In this document: piece after piece, positions 37,679-49,800 of the stretch | Position numbering within the stretch: the stretch's first letter is position 1 | How the letters are laid out: every line of letters begins with the position of its first letter | NCBI GenBank assembly: GCA_030142905.1 | Contig: JASJOG010000015.1 | Span: 749,001 to 813,000 of the forward strand | From: Heliopora coerulea | Taxonomy: Eukaryota; Cnidaria; Anthozoa; Scleralcyonacea; Helioporidae | Length of the DNA stretch: 64,000 nt | Direction: 5' to 3' | Notes under the pieces: generated by a model | What the model was told of the DNA's origin: nothing | The model's input: the letters and a program-made list of their open reading frames with translations, nothing else | The model's database searches: none | Translations under genes and position numbers: made by a program

Positions 37679-38872
37679 ATCTACTGCCTATTGCTGGGTT
37701 TATTGGTGATGTGCACAAGCAAATTTGAGTTTGATCAGTGGTGTCCCAAAACCTGTTTTCTTCAGGGACTGGTTGTACATAGCCCTGATAGCTTATCCGG
37801 TGTAGAAGTCCTGATTGCTTAGTAGGGCTGTCCTGATTTGAGGAAGATGAACTTAAATTTTCCAGAATGTGCCTAACTAAATATTTAGCACATAAGGTTT
37901 TGGTTTGGTTGTTCAATGCATGACTGTCACTGGTCATTTGTGAGGATTTGCCAACAGAATGAGCCATTAAGGGTACATAAAACTGGCCTCTGTATATCAT
38001 CGAGATATTCAAACATTTGTGAACTTGATGTATAAGTGACCCCAGTATATTAGGTATGGAGCAATGGTGCACTTAAAAATTTTATTCTGGCTCATGCCAG
38101 ACAATTTTATTCAGCATACATGTAGTGAGATCATCATATCACCTTTTAGTGGATTAGCTGCTGGGTTGGTTAAACTGTTATAGGCCAAGGATGCACTTCA
38201 GAAATTGATGTTGGCTAATTAGTAATGCCATACACAAGCCTTTGGCTGAGGAAAATGGCAAGTGTGCAGAGCACTGCATGCCTAACCCAATGCAGGCATG
38301 CAGTGGCATGTGAAGGTATATTTACTGTATTTTCCAGGCAATTACCTTTGGGTTATCTGTTAATTTTGCTAAAATACATAACCAGTGCAGGTAATGCTGT
38401 GGTGTGGGTAATCTGTCGAATTTTGAAGATGAAGGAGCATCAAAATGACTGTATCATAGCCTATAATACATAGAGCATTTAGAGTGAATCAAAATGCATG
38501 GGCATTCAAACAAGTAAACCATCAAATATCTAGATGAAAAGACTTTTGTATTAATTCAGAAGTCACAACAGAATAGAAAATGGAAACAAAGGAAGAAAAG
38601 ATTATATTACTGGATGTAGAAGTGGTTTATTTGATCTCATATTACAATCCAGGCATTCAAATTGGGTAAAATAATATTTCAACTTTTAACTGACAGTCCA
38701 TACTTTTCATAAAACTACAGGCTTTTCATATTTTGGAGCTAAAAAACTGTTAATTATTGATGGTCAAAGTCTAGTCAATTTTAACGACAAATATAGGTGA
38801 AGCACCCCTTTAAGAACTGCAAAAAGCTAGTCTTTGTTTGAGGACTGAGGTCAGGCATGGTAAAGTTATGTT

Positions 38873-39300
38873 TACAGCCCCTGCCATAGGTTTTCCATTT
38901 AAGATCAGGGGACTGGATGGGCTAATGAACCATCTTTAACTAACTACTGAAGTGGTTCAGTGTAGTTTTTCTGTTGACTTTGTTGTATGTTTTGGGTCAT
39001 TGTCCTGCTGAAATAGGATTTGATGTTTATACCTCCTAACTGCACAAATGATGGTAACCTGTGTGGTGCATTAAAATTTGCTTTTATATATTCTGATGCA
39101 AAAAACATTCTATGTGGTAGATATGACTGACACTTATGACAGTCAAACACCCCTAAACCTGGGTTTTTCCCCCCACTTTGCTTAGCAATGGGTGTCAGGC
39201 ATTCGGCATTAAATTCCTTGCCAGGGCATCTGTGAACATGTCTTGCCACATTCTCCAAATACTTTAAATGGAGATTTTTTCATCCCAAGAGACTTTTTCC
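38873..39300 (-). pseudogene. Tc1/mariner-like transposase relic, left copy
   Basis: Minus-strand counterpart of the relic at 62379-62806 with the same open 104-residue frame. Blocks in order: a KVSWDE-like strand, the segment KEFNAECLTPIAKQSGGKNP, then in another frame FQQDNDPKHTTK (the second catalytic Asp region of Tc1 transposases), then remnants of QSPDL and MENLW. Several frame changes and stops show it is dead. Similarity judged from recalled Tc1 consensus. Confidence 0.8.
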
Positions 39301-39893
39301 AACTGTTTTTTTGGTTCAGTTCTTATGTATATTTGTTGTGCTGTCTAAGTAAAAGAATTCAAGGGGCAACATTTTGGATTTCCACATTTTTATCTCTATT
39401 TTTTTAGTAATAGTATTATCATACCCATTATGAACAGCAATATTATACTTACAGTTGTATCAGTGAAAAGTTGTTACAAATTGTGTCCATAAAAAGATAG
39501 ATAACTTTTGATGGCCACGAGAAGTGACTAGAGTTGAGTCCTTCAAAAAGTGAAAATTGGATCAGATTCAAGTTGAGTCAATGACTGTAGTCATTACAAC
39601 ATTGAAGATAGCAATCATGTAAGGCAGAAAAGCAGATCCCATGAACTTTATTAATGAATGAACTCTATCTAAAGAATGCAAATTGACACTTAAACGATTA
39701 AATAAACCACTGAATACAACAAAAATTTCCTTTTAGGGACAGAGCACCAGAGTAACAGAATTCTTTTTCAGAATTATCCTATTTTGCAACATTTGAAATC
39801 TGAAGAATATGTTCTATAATTATTGAGTACAAATTATCGTTAACAATAATCATCAAGAACTATAAATTATGTCTTATAGTACAGTATTTCATT

Positions 39894-40568
39894 CAGGGGT
39901 GGTGCCAAGAATTCCCCGATGCAGGGGCTAATGTCCCCGACAGGGGGGGCTAAGGTTTAAGTACAGGAAAATGCATTAATTTTTTTGGAAATGAATGCAT
40001 ATGCATGGATAAATGAACAATTTGTTTTTGTACCGACTACAGTAAGACATTACATTAACGTATTATGTAAATAGCAATAGGCAGAATTTTAATCTCATCT
40101 TTGGCTTTGTTGATAACCATCCTTTCCGTTCGTCCTTTCTTACTACGGAATTAAACTTTTGAGTTTAGAACGTACCAGTTATAACAGTAACGTAGGCACA
40201 AAGTAAAGTCTTAATTCGCGTTTGAATAGTCCATAGTATTCTAGTATTCTATAGTCCGTAGCCACAAAACAATAAAGGTCATACCGATAATTAAAGCTTT
40301 AGGCCAGCTTGCCCAGCCACAGTGTCAGTTTGCGTTTTTGTTCGTTTTCACATTTCCCCTGATTTTCTCGTAAAATTTTTTATTATTCACATTTAAGGCA
40401 GATAATTCGTTTTTCCTTCTACCAGTTTGAGAAAAGAAACACGAATATTTAAAGTTTCCCTCATGTACCTCGTCCCCCAACGAATTGTTCAATTTTACCC
40501 GATGGGGGGGCTAAGGTTTCCCGACAGGGGGGCTGTAACCCCTCTGCCCCCCTCTAGCGCCACCCCTG
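39894..40568. mobile_element. Non-autonomous hAT element with 8-base target duplication
   Basis: 675 bases bounded by inverted termini CAGGGGTGGTGC and GCGCCACCCCTG (one mismatch) and flanked on both sides by 'atttcatt' (39886-39893 and 40569-40576). The partner arm has a single 'aatgaaat' at 61789-61796 with no insert, which proves the boundaries. CAGGGGTG-type termini and an 8-base duplication are hAT hallmarks. It carries no transposase. G-rich subterminal blocks 'cgacagggggggctaagg' are repeated at both ends. Confidence 0.95.
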
Positions 40569-40887
40569 ATTTCATTGTCTTAGATTTCTCTCATTTTATT
40601 TCTATAGGTTTTCAGCTACAATTCGTGGCAAACTGGAACTTTTTCACCCAGATCAACTGTATTATTGGGAGAAACCAAGTTGACTTTTTGACGCAGGTGG
40701 ATTTAACTTTGTATACAAATTTAGCCTGAGATGAAATATTTTAAATTGTATATTGGGCAAATTTTTATCACCCATCTGAACATCATGACTACATGTTTGG
40801 ATAATCAGTAACAGTTTTGAGTTAAATCAAAATATTTAGGCTGAGCATATAACAGTACTTGGTTCTGCAGTAATACCAAGTGTGAAC

Positions 40888-43800
40888 AATTGACAATTTT
40901 TCGACCAATTTTCAACTTTCGAAATAAGAGCAGAATATGAAAGTTTATTGCATAGAAAGTAGTTTTGCAGTGATTTGAGGGGATTTGGAGCGAAATTACT
41001 TTGAAAATTTCAGGTTGAAAAATTTGACCAAAATGTAAAGGGGTTAACCTTTGGTTTTTGACGATTTTTCGACCAATTTTCAACTTTCGAAATTAGATCA
41101 GAATGTGAAAGTTTATTGCATAGAAAGTAGTTTTGCAGTGATTTGAGGGGATTTTGAGCGAAATTACGTTGAAAATTTTAGGTGGAAAAATTTGACCAAA
41201 ATGTAAAGGGGTTAACCTTTGGTTTTTGACGATTTATCGACAAATTTTCAACTTTGGAATTAAGAGCAGATTGTGAAAGTTTATTGCATTGAAAGTAGTT
41301 TTGTAATGATTTGAGTGGTTTTTCAGTGAAATTACGTTGAAAATTTCAGGTTGAAAAATTTGACCAAAATGTAAAGGGGTTAACCTTTGGTTTTTGACGA
41401 TTTTTCGACCAATTTTCAACTTTCGAAATAAGAGCAGAATATGAAAGTTTATTGCATAGAAAGTAGTTTTGCAGTGATTTGAGGGGTTTTTCAGCGAAAT
41501 TACGTTGAAAATTTCAGGTTGAAAAATTTGACCAAAATGTAAAGGGGTTAACCTTTGGTTTTTGACGATTTTTCGACCAATTTTCAAGTTTCGAAATAAG
41601 AGCAGAATATGAAAGTTTATTGTATAGAAAGTAGTTTTGCAATGATTTCAGGGGATTTTGAGCGAAATTACTTTGAAAATTTTAGTTTGAAAAATTCGAC
41701 CAAAATGTAAAGGGGTTAACCTTTGGTTTTTGACGATTTTTCGACAAATTTTCAACTTTGGAATTAAGAGCAGAATGTGAAAGTTTATTGCATTGAAAGT
41801 AGTTTTGTAATGATTTGAGTGGTTTTTCAGCGAAATTACGTTGAAAATTTCAGGTTGAAAAATTTGACCAAAATGTAAAGGGGTTAACCTTTGGTTTTTG
41901 ACGATTTTTCGACCAATTTTCAAGTTTCGAAATTAGATCAGAATGTGAAAGTTTATTGCATAGAAAGTAGTTTTGCAGTGATTTGAGGGGATTTTAAGCG
42001 AAATTACGTTGAAAATTTCAGGTTGAAAAATTTGACCAAAATGTAAAGGGGTTAACCTTTGGTTTTTGACGATTTTTCGACCAATTTTCAACTTTCGAAA
42101 TTAGATCAGAATGTGAAAGTTTATTGCATAGAAAGTAGTTTTGCAGTGATTTGAGGGGATTTTGAGCGAAATTACGTTGAAAATTTCAGGTTGAAAAATT
42201 TGACCAAAATGTAAAGGGGTTAACCTTTGGTTTTTGACGATTTTTCGACCAATTTTCAACTTTCGAAATAAGAGCAGAATATGAAAGTTTATTGTATAGA
42301 AAGTAGTTTTGCAATGATTTGAGGGGATTTTGAGCGAAATTACTTTGAAAATTTTAGTTTGAAAAATTTGACCAAAATGTAAAGGGGTTAACCTTTGGTT
42401 TTTGACGATTTTTCGACCAATTTTCAACTTTCGAAATAAGAGCAGAATATGAAAGTTTATTGCATTGAAAGTAGTTTTGCAGTGATTTGAGTGGTTTTTC
42501 ACCGAAATTACGTTGAAAATTTCAGGTTGAAAAATTTGACCAAAATGTAAAGGGGTTAACCTTTGGTTTTTGACGATTTTTCGACCAATTTTCAACTTTC
42601 GAAATAAGAGCAGAATATGAAAGTTTATTGCATAGAAAGTAGTTTTGCAGTGATTTGAGTGGATTTTGAGCGAAATTACGTTGAAAATTTCAGGTTGAAA
42701 AATTTGACCAAAATGTAAAGGGGTTAACCTTTGGTTTTTGACGATTTTTCGACCAATTTTCAAGTTTCGAAATAAGAGCAGAATATGAAAGTTTATTGTA
42801 TAGAAAGTAGTTTTGCAATGATTTGAGGGGATTTTGAGCGAAATTACGTTGAAAATTTGAGGTTGAAAAATTTGACCAAAATGTAAAGGGGTTAACCTTT
42901 GGTTTTTGACGATTTTTCGACCAATTTTCAACTTTCGAAATTAGATCAGAATGTGAAAGTTTATTGCATAGAAAGTAGTTTTGCAGTGATTTGAGGGGAT
43001 TTTGAGCGAAATTACGTTGTAAATTTCAGGTTGAAAAATTTGACCAAAATGTAAAGGGGTTAACCTTTGGTTTTTGACGATTTTTCGACCAATTTTCAAC
43101 TTTCGAAATTAGATCAGAATGTGAAAGTTTATTGCATAGAAAGTAGTTTTGCAGTGATTTGAGGGGATTTTGAGCGAAATTACGTTGAAAATTTCAGGTT
43201 GAAAAATTTGACCAAAATGTAAAGGGGTTAACCTTTGGTTTTTGACGATTTTTCGACCAATTTTCAACTTTCGAAATTAGATCAGAATGTGAAAGTTTAT
43301 TGCATAGAAAGTAGTTTTGCAGTGATTTGAGGGGTTTTTTAGCGAAATTACGTTGAAAATTTCAGGTTGAAAAATTTGACCAAAATGTAAAGGGGTTAAC
43401 CTTTGGTTTTTGACGATTTTTCGACCAATTTTCAAGTTTCGAAATAAGAGCAGAATATGAAAGTTTATTGCATAGAAAGTAGTTTTGCAGTGATTTGAGG
43501 GGTTTTTTAGCGAAATTACGTTGAAAATTTCAGGTTGAAAAATTTGACCAAAATGTAAAGGGGTTAACCTTTGGTTTTTGACGATTTTTCGACCAATTTT
43601 CAACTTTCGAAATTAGATCAGAATGTGAAAGTTTATTGCATAGAAAGTAGTTTTGCAGTGATTTGAGGGGATTTTGAGCGAAATTACGTTGAAAATTTCA
43701 GGTTGAAAAATTTGACCAAAATGTAAAGGGGTTAACCTTTGGTTTTTGACGATTTTTCGACCAATTTTCAACTTTCGAAATAAGAGCAGAATGTGAAAGT

Positions 43801-46800
43801 TTATTGCATAGAAAGTAGTTTTGCAGTGATTTGAGGGGATTTTGAGCGAAATTACGTTGAAAATTTCAGGTTGAAAAATTTGACCAAAATGTAAAGGGGT
43901 TAACCTTTGGTTTTTGACGATTTTTCGACCAATTTTCAACTTTGGAATTAAGAGCAGATTGTGAAAGTTTATTGCATTGAAAGTAGTTTTGTAATGATTT
44001 GAGTGGTTTTTCAGTGAAATTACGTTGAAAATTTCAGGTTGAAAAATTTGACCAAAATGTAAAGGGGTTAACCTTTGGTTTTTGACGATTTTTCGACCAA
44101 TTTTCAAGTTTCGAAATAAGAGCAGAATATGAAAGTTTATTGCATAGAAAGTAGTTTTGCAGTGATTTGAGGGGTTTTTCAGCGAAATTACGTTGAAAAT
44201 TTCAGGTTGAAAAATTTGACCAAAATGTAAAGGGGTTAACCTTTGGTTTTTGACGATTTTTCGACCAATTTTCAAGTTTCGAAATAAGAGCAGAATATGA
44301 AAGTTTATTGTATAGAAAGTAGTTTTGCAATGATTTCAGGGGATTTTGAGCGAAATTACTTTGAAAATTTTAGTTTGAAAAATTTGACGAAAATGTAAAG
44401 GGGTTAACCTTTGGTTTTTGACGATTTTTCGACCAATTTTCAACTTTGGAATTAAGAGCAGAATGTGAAAGTTTATTGCATTGAAAGTAGTTTTGTAATG
44501 ATTTGAGTGGTTTTTCAGCGAAATTACGTTGAAAATTTCAGGTTGAAAAATTTGACCAAAATGTAAAGGGGTTAACCTTTGGTTTTTGACGATTTTTCGA
44601 CCAATTTTCAAGTTTCGAAATTAGATCAGAATGTGAAAGTTTATTGCATAGAAAGTAGTTTTGCAGTGATTTGAGGGGATTTTAAGCGAAATTACGTTGA
44701 AAATTTCAGGTTGAAAAATTTGACCAAAATGTAAAGGGGTTAACCTTTGGTTTTTGACGATTTTTCGACCAATTTTCAACTTTCGAAATTAGATCAGAAT
44801 GTGAAAGTTTATTGCATAGAAAGTAGTTTTGCAGTGATTTGAGGGGATTTTGAGCGAAATTACGTTGAAAATTTCAGGTTGAAAAATTTGACCAAAATGT
44901 AAAGGGGTTAACCTTTGGTTTTTGACGATTTTTCGACCAATTTTCAAGTTTCGAAATAAGAGCAGAATATGAAAGTTTATTGTATAGAAAGTAGTTTTGC
45001 AGTGATTTGAGGGGATTTTGAGCGAAATTACTTTGAAAATTTTAGTTTGAAAAATTTGACGAAAATGTAAAGGGGTTAACCTTTGGTTTTTGACGATTTT
45101 TCGACCAATTTTCAAGTTTCGAAATTAGATCAGAATGTGAAAGTTTATTGCATTGAAAGTAGTTTTGTAATGATTTGAGTAATTTTTCACCGAAATTACG
45201 TTGAAAATTTCAGGTTGAAAAATTTGACCAAAATGTAAAGGGGTTAACCTTTGGTTTTTGACGATTTTTCGACCAATTTTCAAGTTTCGAAATTAGATCA
45301 GAATATGAAAGTTTATTGCATAGAAAGTAGTTTTGCAGTGATTTGAGTGGATTTTGAGCGAAATTACGTTGAAAATTTCAGGTTGAAAAATTTGACCAAA
45401 ATGTAAAGGGGTTAACCTTTGGTTTTTGACGATTTTTCGACCAATTTTCAACTTTCGAAATAAGAGCAGAATATGAAAGTTTATTGCATAGAAAGTAGTT
45501 TTGCAATGATTTGAGGGGATTTTGAGCGAAATTACGTTGAAAATTTGAGGTTGAAAAATTTGACCAAAATGTAAAGGGGTTAACCTTTGGTTTTTGACGA
45601 TTTTTCGACCAATTTTCAACTTTCGAAATAAGAGCAGAATATGAAAGTTTATTGCATAGAAAGTAGTTTTGCAGTGATTTGAGTGGTTTTTGTGCGATAT
45701 TACGTTGTAAATTTCAGGTTGAAAAATTTGACCAAAATGTAAAGGGGTTAACCTTTGGTTTTTGACGATTTTTCGACCAATTTTCAAGTTTCGAAATAAG
45801 AGCAGAATATGAAAGTTTATTGCATAGAAAGTAGTTTTGCAGTGATTTGAGGGGATTTTGAGCGAAATTACGTTGAAAATTTCAGGTTGAAAAATTTGAC
45901 CAAAATGTAAAGGGGTTAACCTTTGGTTTTTGACGATTTTTCGACCAATTTTCAAGTTTCGAAATAAGAGCAGAATATGAAAGTTTATTGCATAGAAAGT
46001 AGTTTTGCAGTGATTTGAGGGGATTTTGAGCGAAATTACGTTGAAAATTTCAGGTTGAAAAATTTGACCAAAATGTAAAGGGGTTAACCTTTGGTTTTTG
46101 ACGATTTTTCGACCAATTTTCAACTTTCGAAATAAGAGCAGAATGTGAAAGTTTATTGCATAGAAAGTAGTTTTGCAGTGATTTGAGGGGATTTTGAGCG
46201 AAATTACGTTGAAAATTTCAGGTTGAAAAATTTGACCAAAATGTAAAGGGGTTAACCTTTGGTTTTTGACGATTTTTCGACCAATTTTCAACTTTCGAAA
46301 TAAGAGGAGAATATGAAAGTTTATTGCATAGAAAGTAGTTTTGCAGTGATTTGAGGGGTTTTTTAGCGAAATGACGTTGAAAATTTCAGGTTGAAAAATT
46401 TGACCAAAATGTAAAGGGGTTAACCTTTGGTTTTTGACGATTTTTCGACCAATTTTCAACTTTCGAAATTAGATCAGAATGTGAAAGTTTATTGCATAGA
46501 AAGTAGTTTTGCAGTGATTTGAGGGGATTTTGAGCGAAATTACGTTGAAAATTTCAGGTTGAAAAATTTGACCAAAATGTAAAGGGGTTAACCTTTGGTT
46601 TTTGACGATTTTTCGACCAATTTTCAAGTTTCGAAATAAGAGCAGAATATGAAAGTTTATTGCATAGAAAGTAGTTTTGCAGTGATTTGAGGGGATTTTG
46701 AGCGAAATTACGTTGAAAATTTCAGGTTGAAAAATTTGACCAAAATGTAAAGGGGTTAACCTTTGGTTTTTGACGATTTTTCGACCAATTTTCAAGTTTC

Positions 46801-49800
46801 GAAATTAGATCAGAATGTGAAAGTTTATTGCATAGAAAGTAGTTTTGCAGTGATTTGAGGGGATTTTGAGCGAAATTACGTTGAAAATTTCAGGTTGAAA
46901 AATTTGACCAAAATGTAAAGGGGTTAACCTTTGGTTTTTGACGATTTTTCGACCAATTTTCAAGTTTCGAAATAAGAGCAGAATGTGAAAGTTTATTGCA
47001 TTGAAAGTAGTTTTGCAGTGATTTGAGGGGATTTTGAGCGAAATTACGTTGAAAATTTCAGGTTGAAAAATTTGACCAAAATGTAAAGGGGTTAACCTTT
47101 GGTTTTTGACGATTTTTCGACCAATTTTCAACTTTCGAAATTAAGAGCAGAATGTGAAAGTTTATTGCATAGAAAGTAGTTTTGCAGTGATTTGAAGGGT
47201 TTTTTAGCGAAATTACGTTGAAAATTTCAGGTTGAAAAATTTGACCAAAATGTAAAGGGGTTAACCTTTGGTTTTTGACGATTTTTCGACCAATTTTCAA
47301 CTTTCGAAATTAGATCAGAATGTGAAAGTTTATTGCATAGAAAGTAGTTTTGCAGTGATTTGAGTGGTTTTTGTGCGATATTACGTTGAAAATTTCAGGT
47401 TGAAAAATTTGACCAAAATGTAAAGGGGTTAACCTTTGGTTTTTGACGATTTTTCGACCAATTTTCAAGTTTCGAAATAAGAGCAGAATATGAAAGTTTA
47501 TTGCATAGAAAGTAGTTTTGCAGTGATTTGAGGGGATTTTGAGCGAAATTACGTTGAAAATTTGAGGTTGAAAAATTTGACCAAAATGTAAAGGGGTTAA
47601 CCTTTGGTTTTTGACGATTTTTCGACCAATTTTCAAGTTTCGAAATAAGAGCAGAATATGAAAGTTTATTGCATAGAAAGTAGTTTTGCAGTGATTTGAG
47701 GGGATTTTGAGCGAAATTACGTTGAAAATTTGAGGTTGAAAAATTTGACCAAAATGTAAAGGGGTTAACCTTTGGTTTTTGACGATTTTTCGACCAATTT
47801 TCAACTTTCGAAATAAGAGCAGAATGTGAAAGTTTATTGCATAGAAAGTAGTTTTGCAGTGATTTGAGGGGATTTTGAGCGAAATTACGTTGAAAATTTG
47901 AGGTTGAAAAATTTGACCAAAATGTAAAGGGGTTAACCTTTGGTTTTTGACGATTTTTCGACCAATTTTCAAGTTTCGAAATAAGAGCAGAATATGAAAG
48001 TTTATTGCATAGAAAGTAGTTTTGCAGTGATTTGAGGGGTTTTTTAGCGAAATGACGTTGAAAATTTCAGGTTGAAAAATTTGACCAAAATGTAAAGGGG
48101 TTAACCTTTGGTTTTTGACGATTTTTCGACCAATTTTCAACTTTCGAAATAAGAGCAGAATATGAAAGTTTATTGCATAGAAAGTAGTTTTGCAGTGATT
48201 TGAGTGGTTTTTGTGCGATATTACGTTGAAAATTTCAGGTTGAAAAATTTGACCAAAATGTAAAGGGGTTAACCTTTGGTTTTTGACGATTTTTCGACCA
48301 ATTTTCAACTTTCGAAATAAGAGCAGAATGTGAAAGTTTATTGCATAGAAAGTAGTTTTGCAGTGATTTGAGTGGTTTTTGTGCGATATTACGTTGGAAA
48401 TTTCAGGTTGAAAAATTTGACCAAAATGTAAAGGGGTTAACCTTTGGTTTTTGACGATTTTTCGACCAATTTTCAAGTTTCGAAATAAGAGCAGAATGTG
48501 AAAGTTTATTGCATTGAAAGTAGTTTTGCAGTGATTTGAGGGGATTTTGAGCGAAATTACGTTGAAAATTTCAGGTTGAAAAATTTGACCAAAATGTAAA
48601 GGGGTTAACCTTTGGTTTTTGACGATTTTTCGACCAATTTTCAAGTTTCGAAATAAGAGCAGAATGTGAAAGTTTATTGCATAGAAAGTAGTTTTGCAGT
48701 GATTTGAGTGGATTTTGTGCGATATTACGTTGAAAATTTCAGGTTGAAAAATTTGACCAAAATGTAAAGGGGTTAACCTTTGGTTTTTGACGATTTTTCG
48801 ACCAATTTTCAACTTTCGAAATTAGATCAGAATGTGAAAGTTTATTGCATAGAAAGTAGTTTTGCAGTGATTTGAGTGGTTTTTGTGCGATATTACGTTG
48901 AAAATTTCAGGTTGAAAAATTTGACCAAAATGTAAAGGGGTTAACCTTTGGTTTTTGACGATTTTTCGACCAATTTTCAACTTTCGAAATTAAGAGCAGA
49001 ATGTGAAAGTTTATTGCATAGAAAGTAGTTTTGCAGTGATTTGAGTGGTTTTTGTGCGATATTACGTTGAAAATTTGAGGTTGAAAAATTTGACCAAAAT
49101 GTAAAGGGGTTAACCTTTGGTTTTTGACGATTTTTCGACCAATTTTCAAGTTTCGAAATAAGAGCAGAATGTGAAAGTTTATTGCATAGAAAGTAGTTTT
49201 GCAGTGATTTGAGGGGATTTTGAGCGAAATTACGTTGAAAATTTCAGGTTGAAAAATTTGACCAAAATGTAAAGGGGTTAACCTTTGGTTTTTGACGATT
49301 TTTCGACCAATTTTCAAGTTTCGAAATAAGAGCAGAATGTGAAAGTTTATTGCATAGAAAGTAGTTTTGCAGTGATTTGAGGGGATTTTGAGCGAAATTA
49401 CGTTGAAAATTTGAGGTTGAAAAATTTGACCAAAATGTAAAGGGGTTAACCTTTGGTTTTTGACGATTTTTCGACCAATTTTCAAGTTTCGAAATAAGAG
49501 CAGAATATGAAAGTTTATTGCATAGAAAGTAGTTTTGCAGTGATTTGAGTGGTTTTTGTGCGATATTACGTTGAAAATTTCAGGTTGAAAAATTTGACCA
49601 AAATGTAAAGGGGTTAACCTTTGGTTTTTGACGATTTTTCGACCAATTTTCAACTTTCGAAATTAGATCAGAATGTGAAAGTTTATTGCATAGAAAGTAG
49701 TTTTGCAGTGATTTGAGTGGTTTTTGTGCGATATTACGTTGGAAATTTTAGGTTGAAAAATTTGACCAAAATGTAAAGGGGTTAACCTTTGGTTTTTGAC

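Larger units (their letters stand above)
37679..40887 (+). repeat. Left arm of large inverted repeat
   Basis: Reverse-complement partner of 61467-64000. Over most of the outer 2 kb, position x here pairs with 101679 minus x. An 82-residue open frame at 38225-38473 (one change) and a 104-residue frame at 39258-38944 (no change) recur in the partner. Excluding the inserted hAT element and its duplicated target, the arm is about 2526 bases, against 2534 on the right. Identity is about 98-99% by eye over 38.2-39.8 kb and drops to roughly 90% near the inner end (40.7-40.9 kb). The outer limit is unknown because the right arm runs off the window. No intact gene; a 146-residue minus frame at 37632-38072 is of unknown nature. 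Confidence 0.95.

Noticed and set aside
38225..38473. 82-residue frame conserved in both arms (also 63206-63454) as a gene
   Set aside because: Conservation is explained by the recent inverted duplication; no homology recognised.
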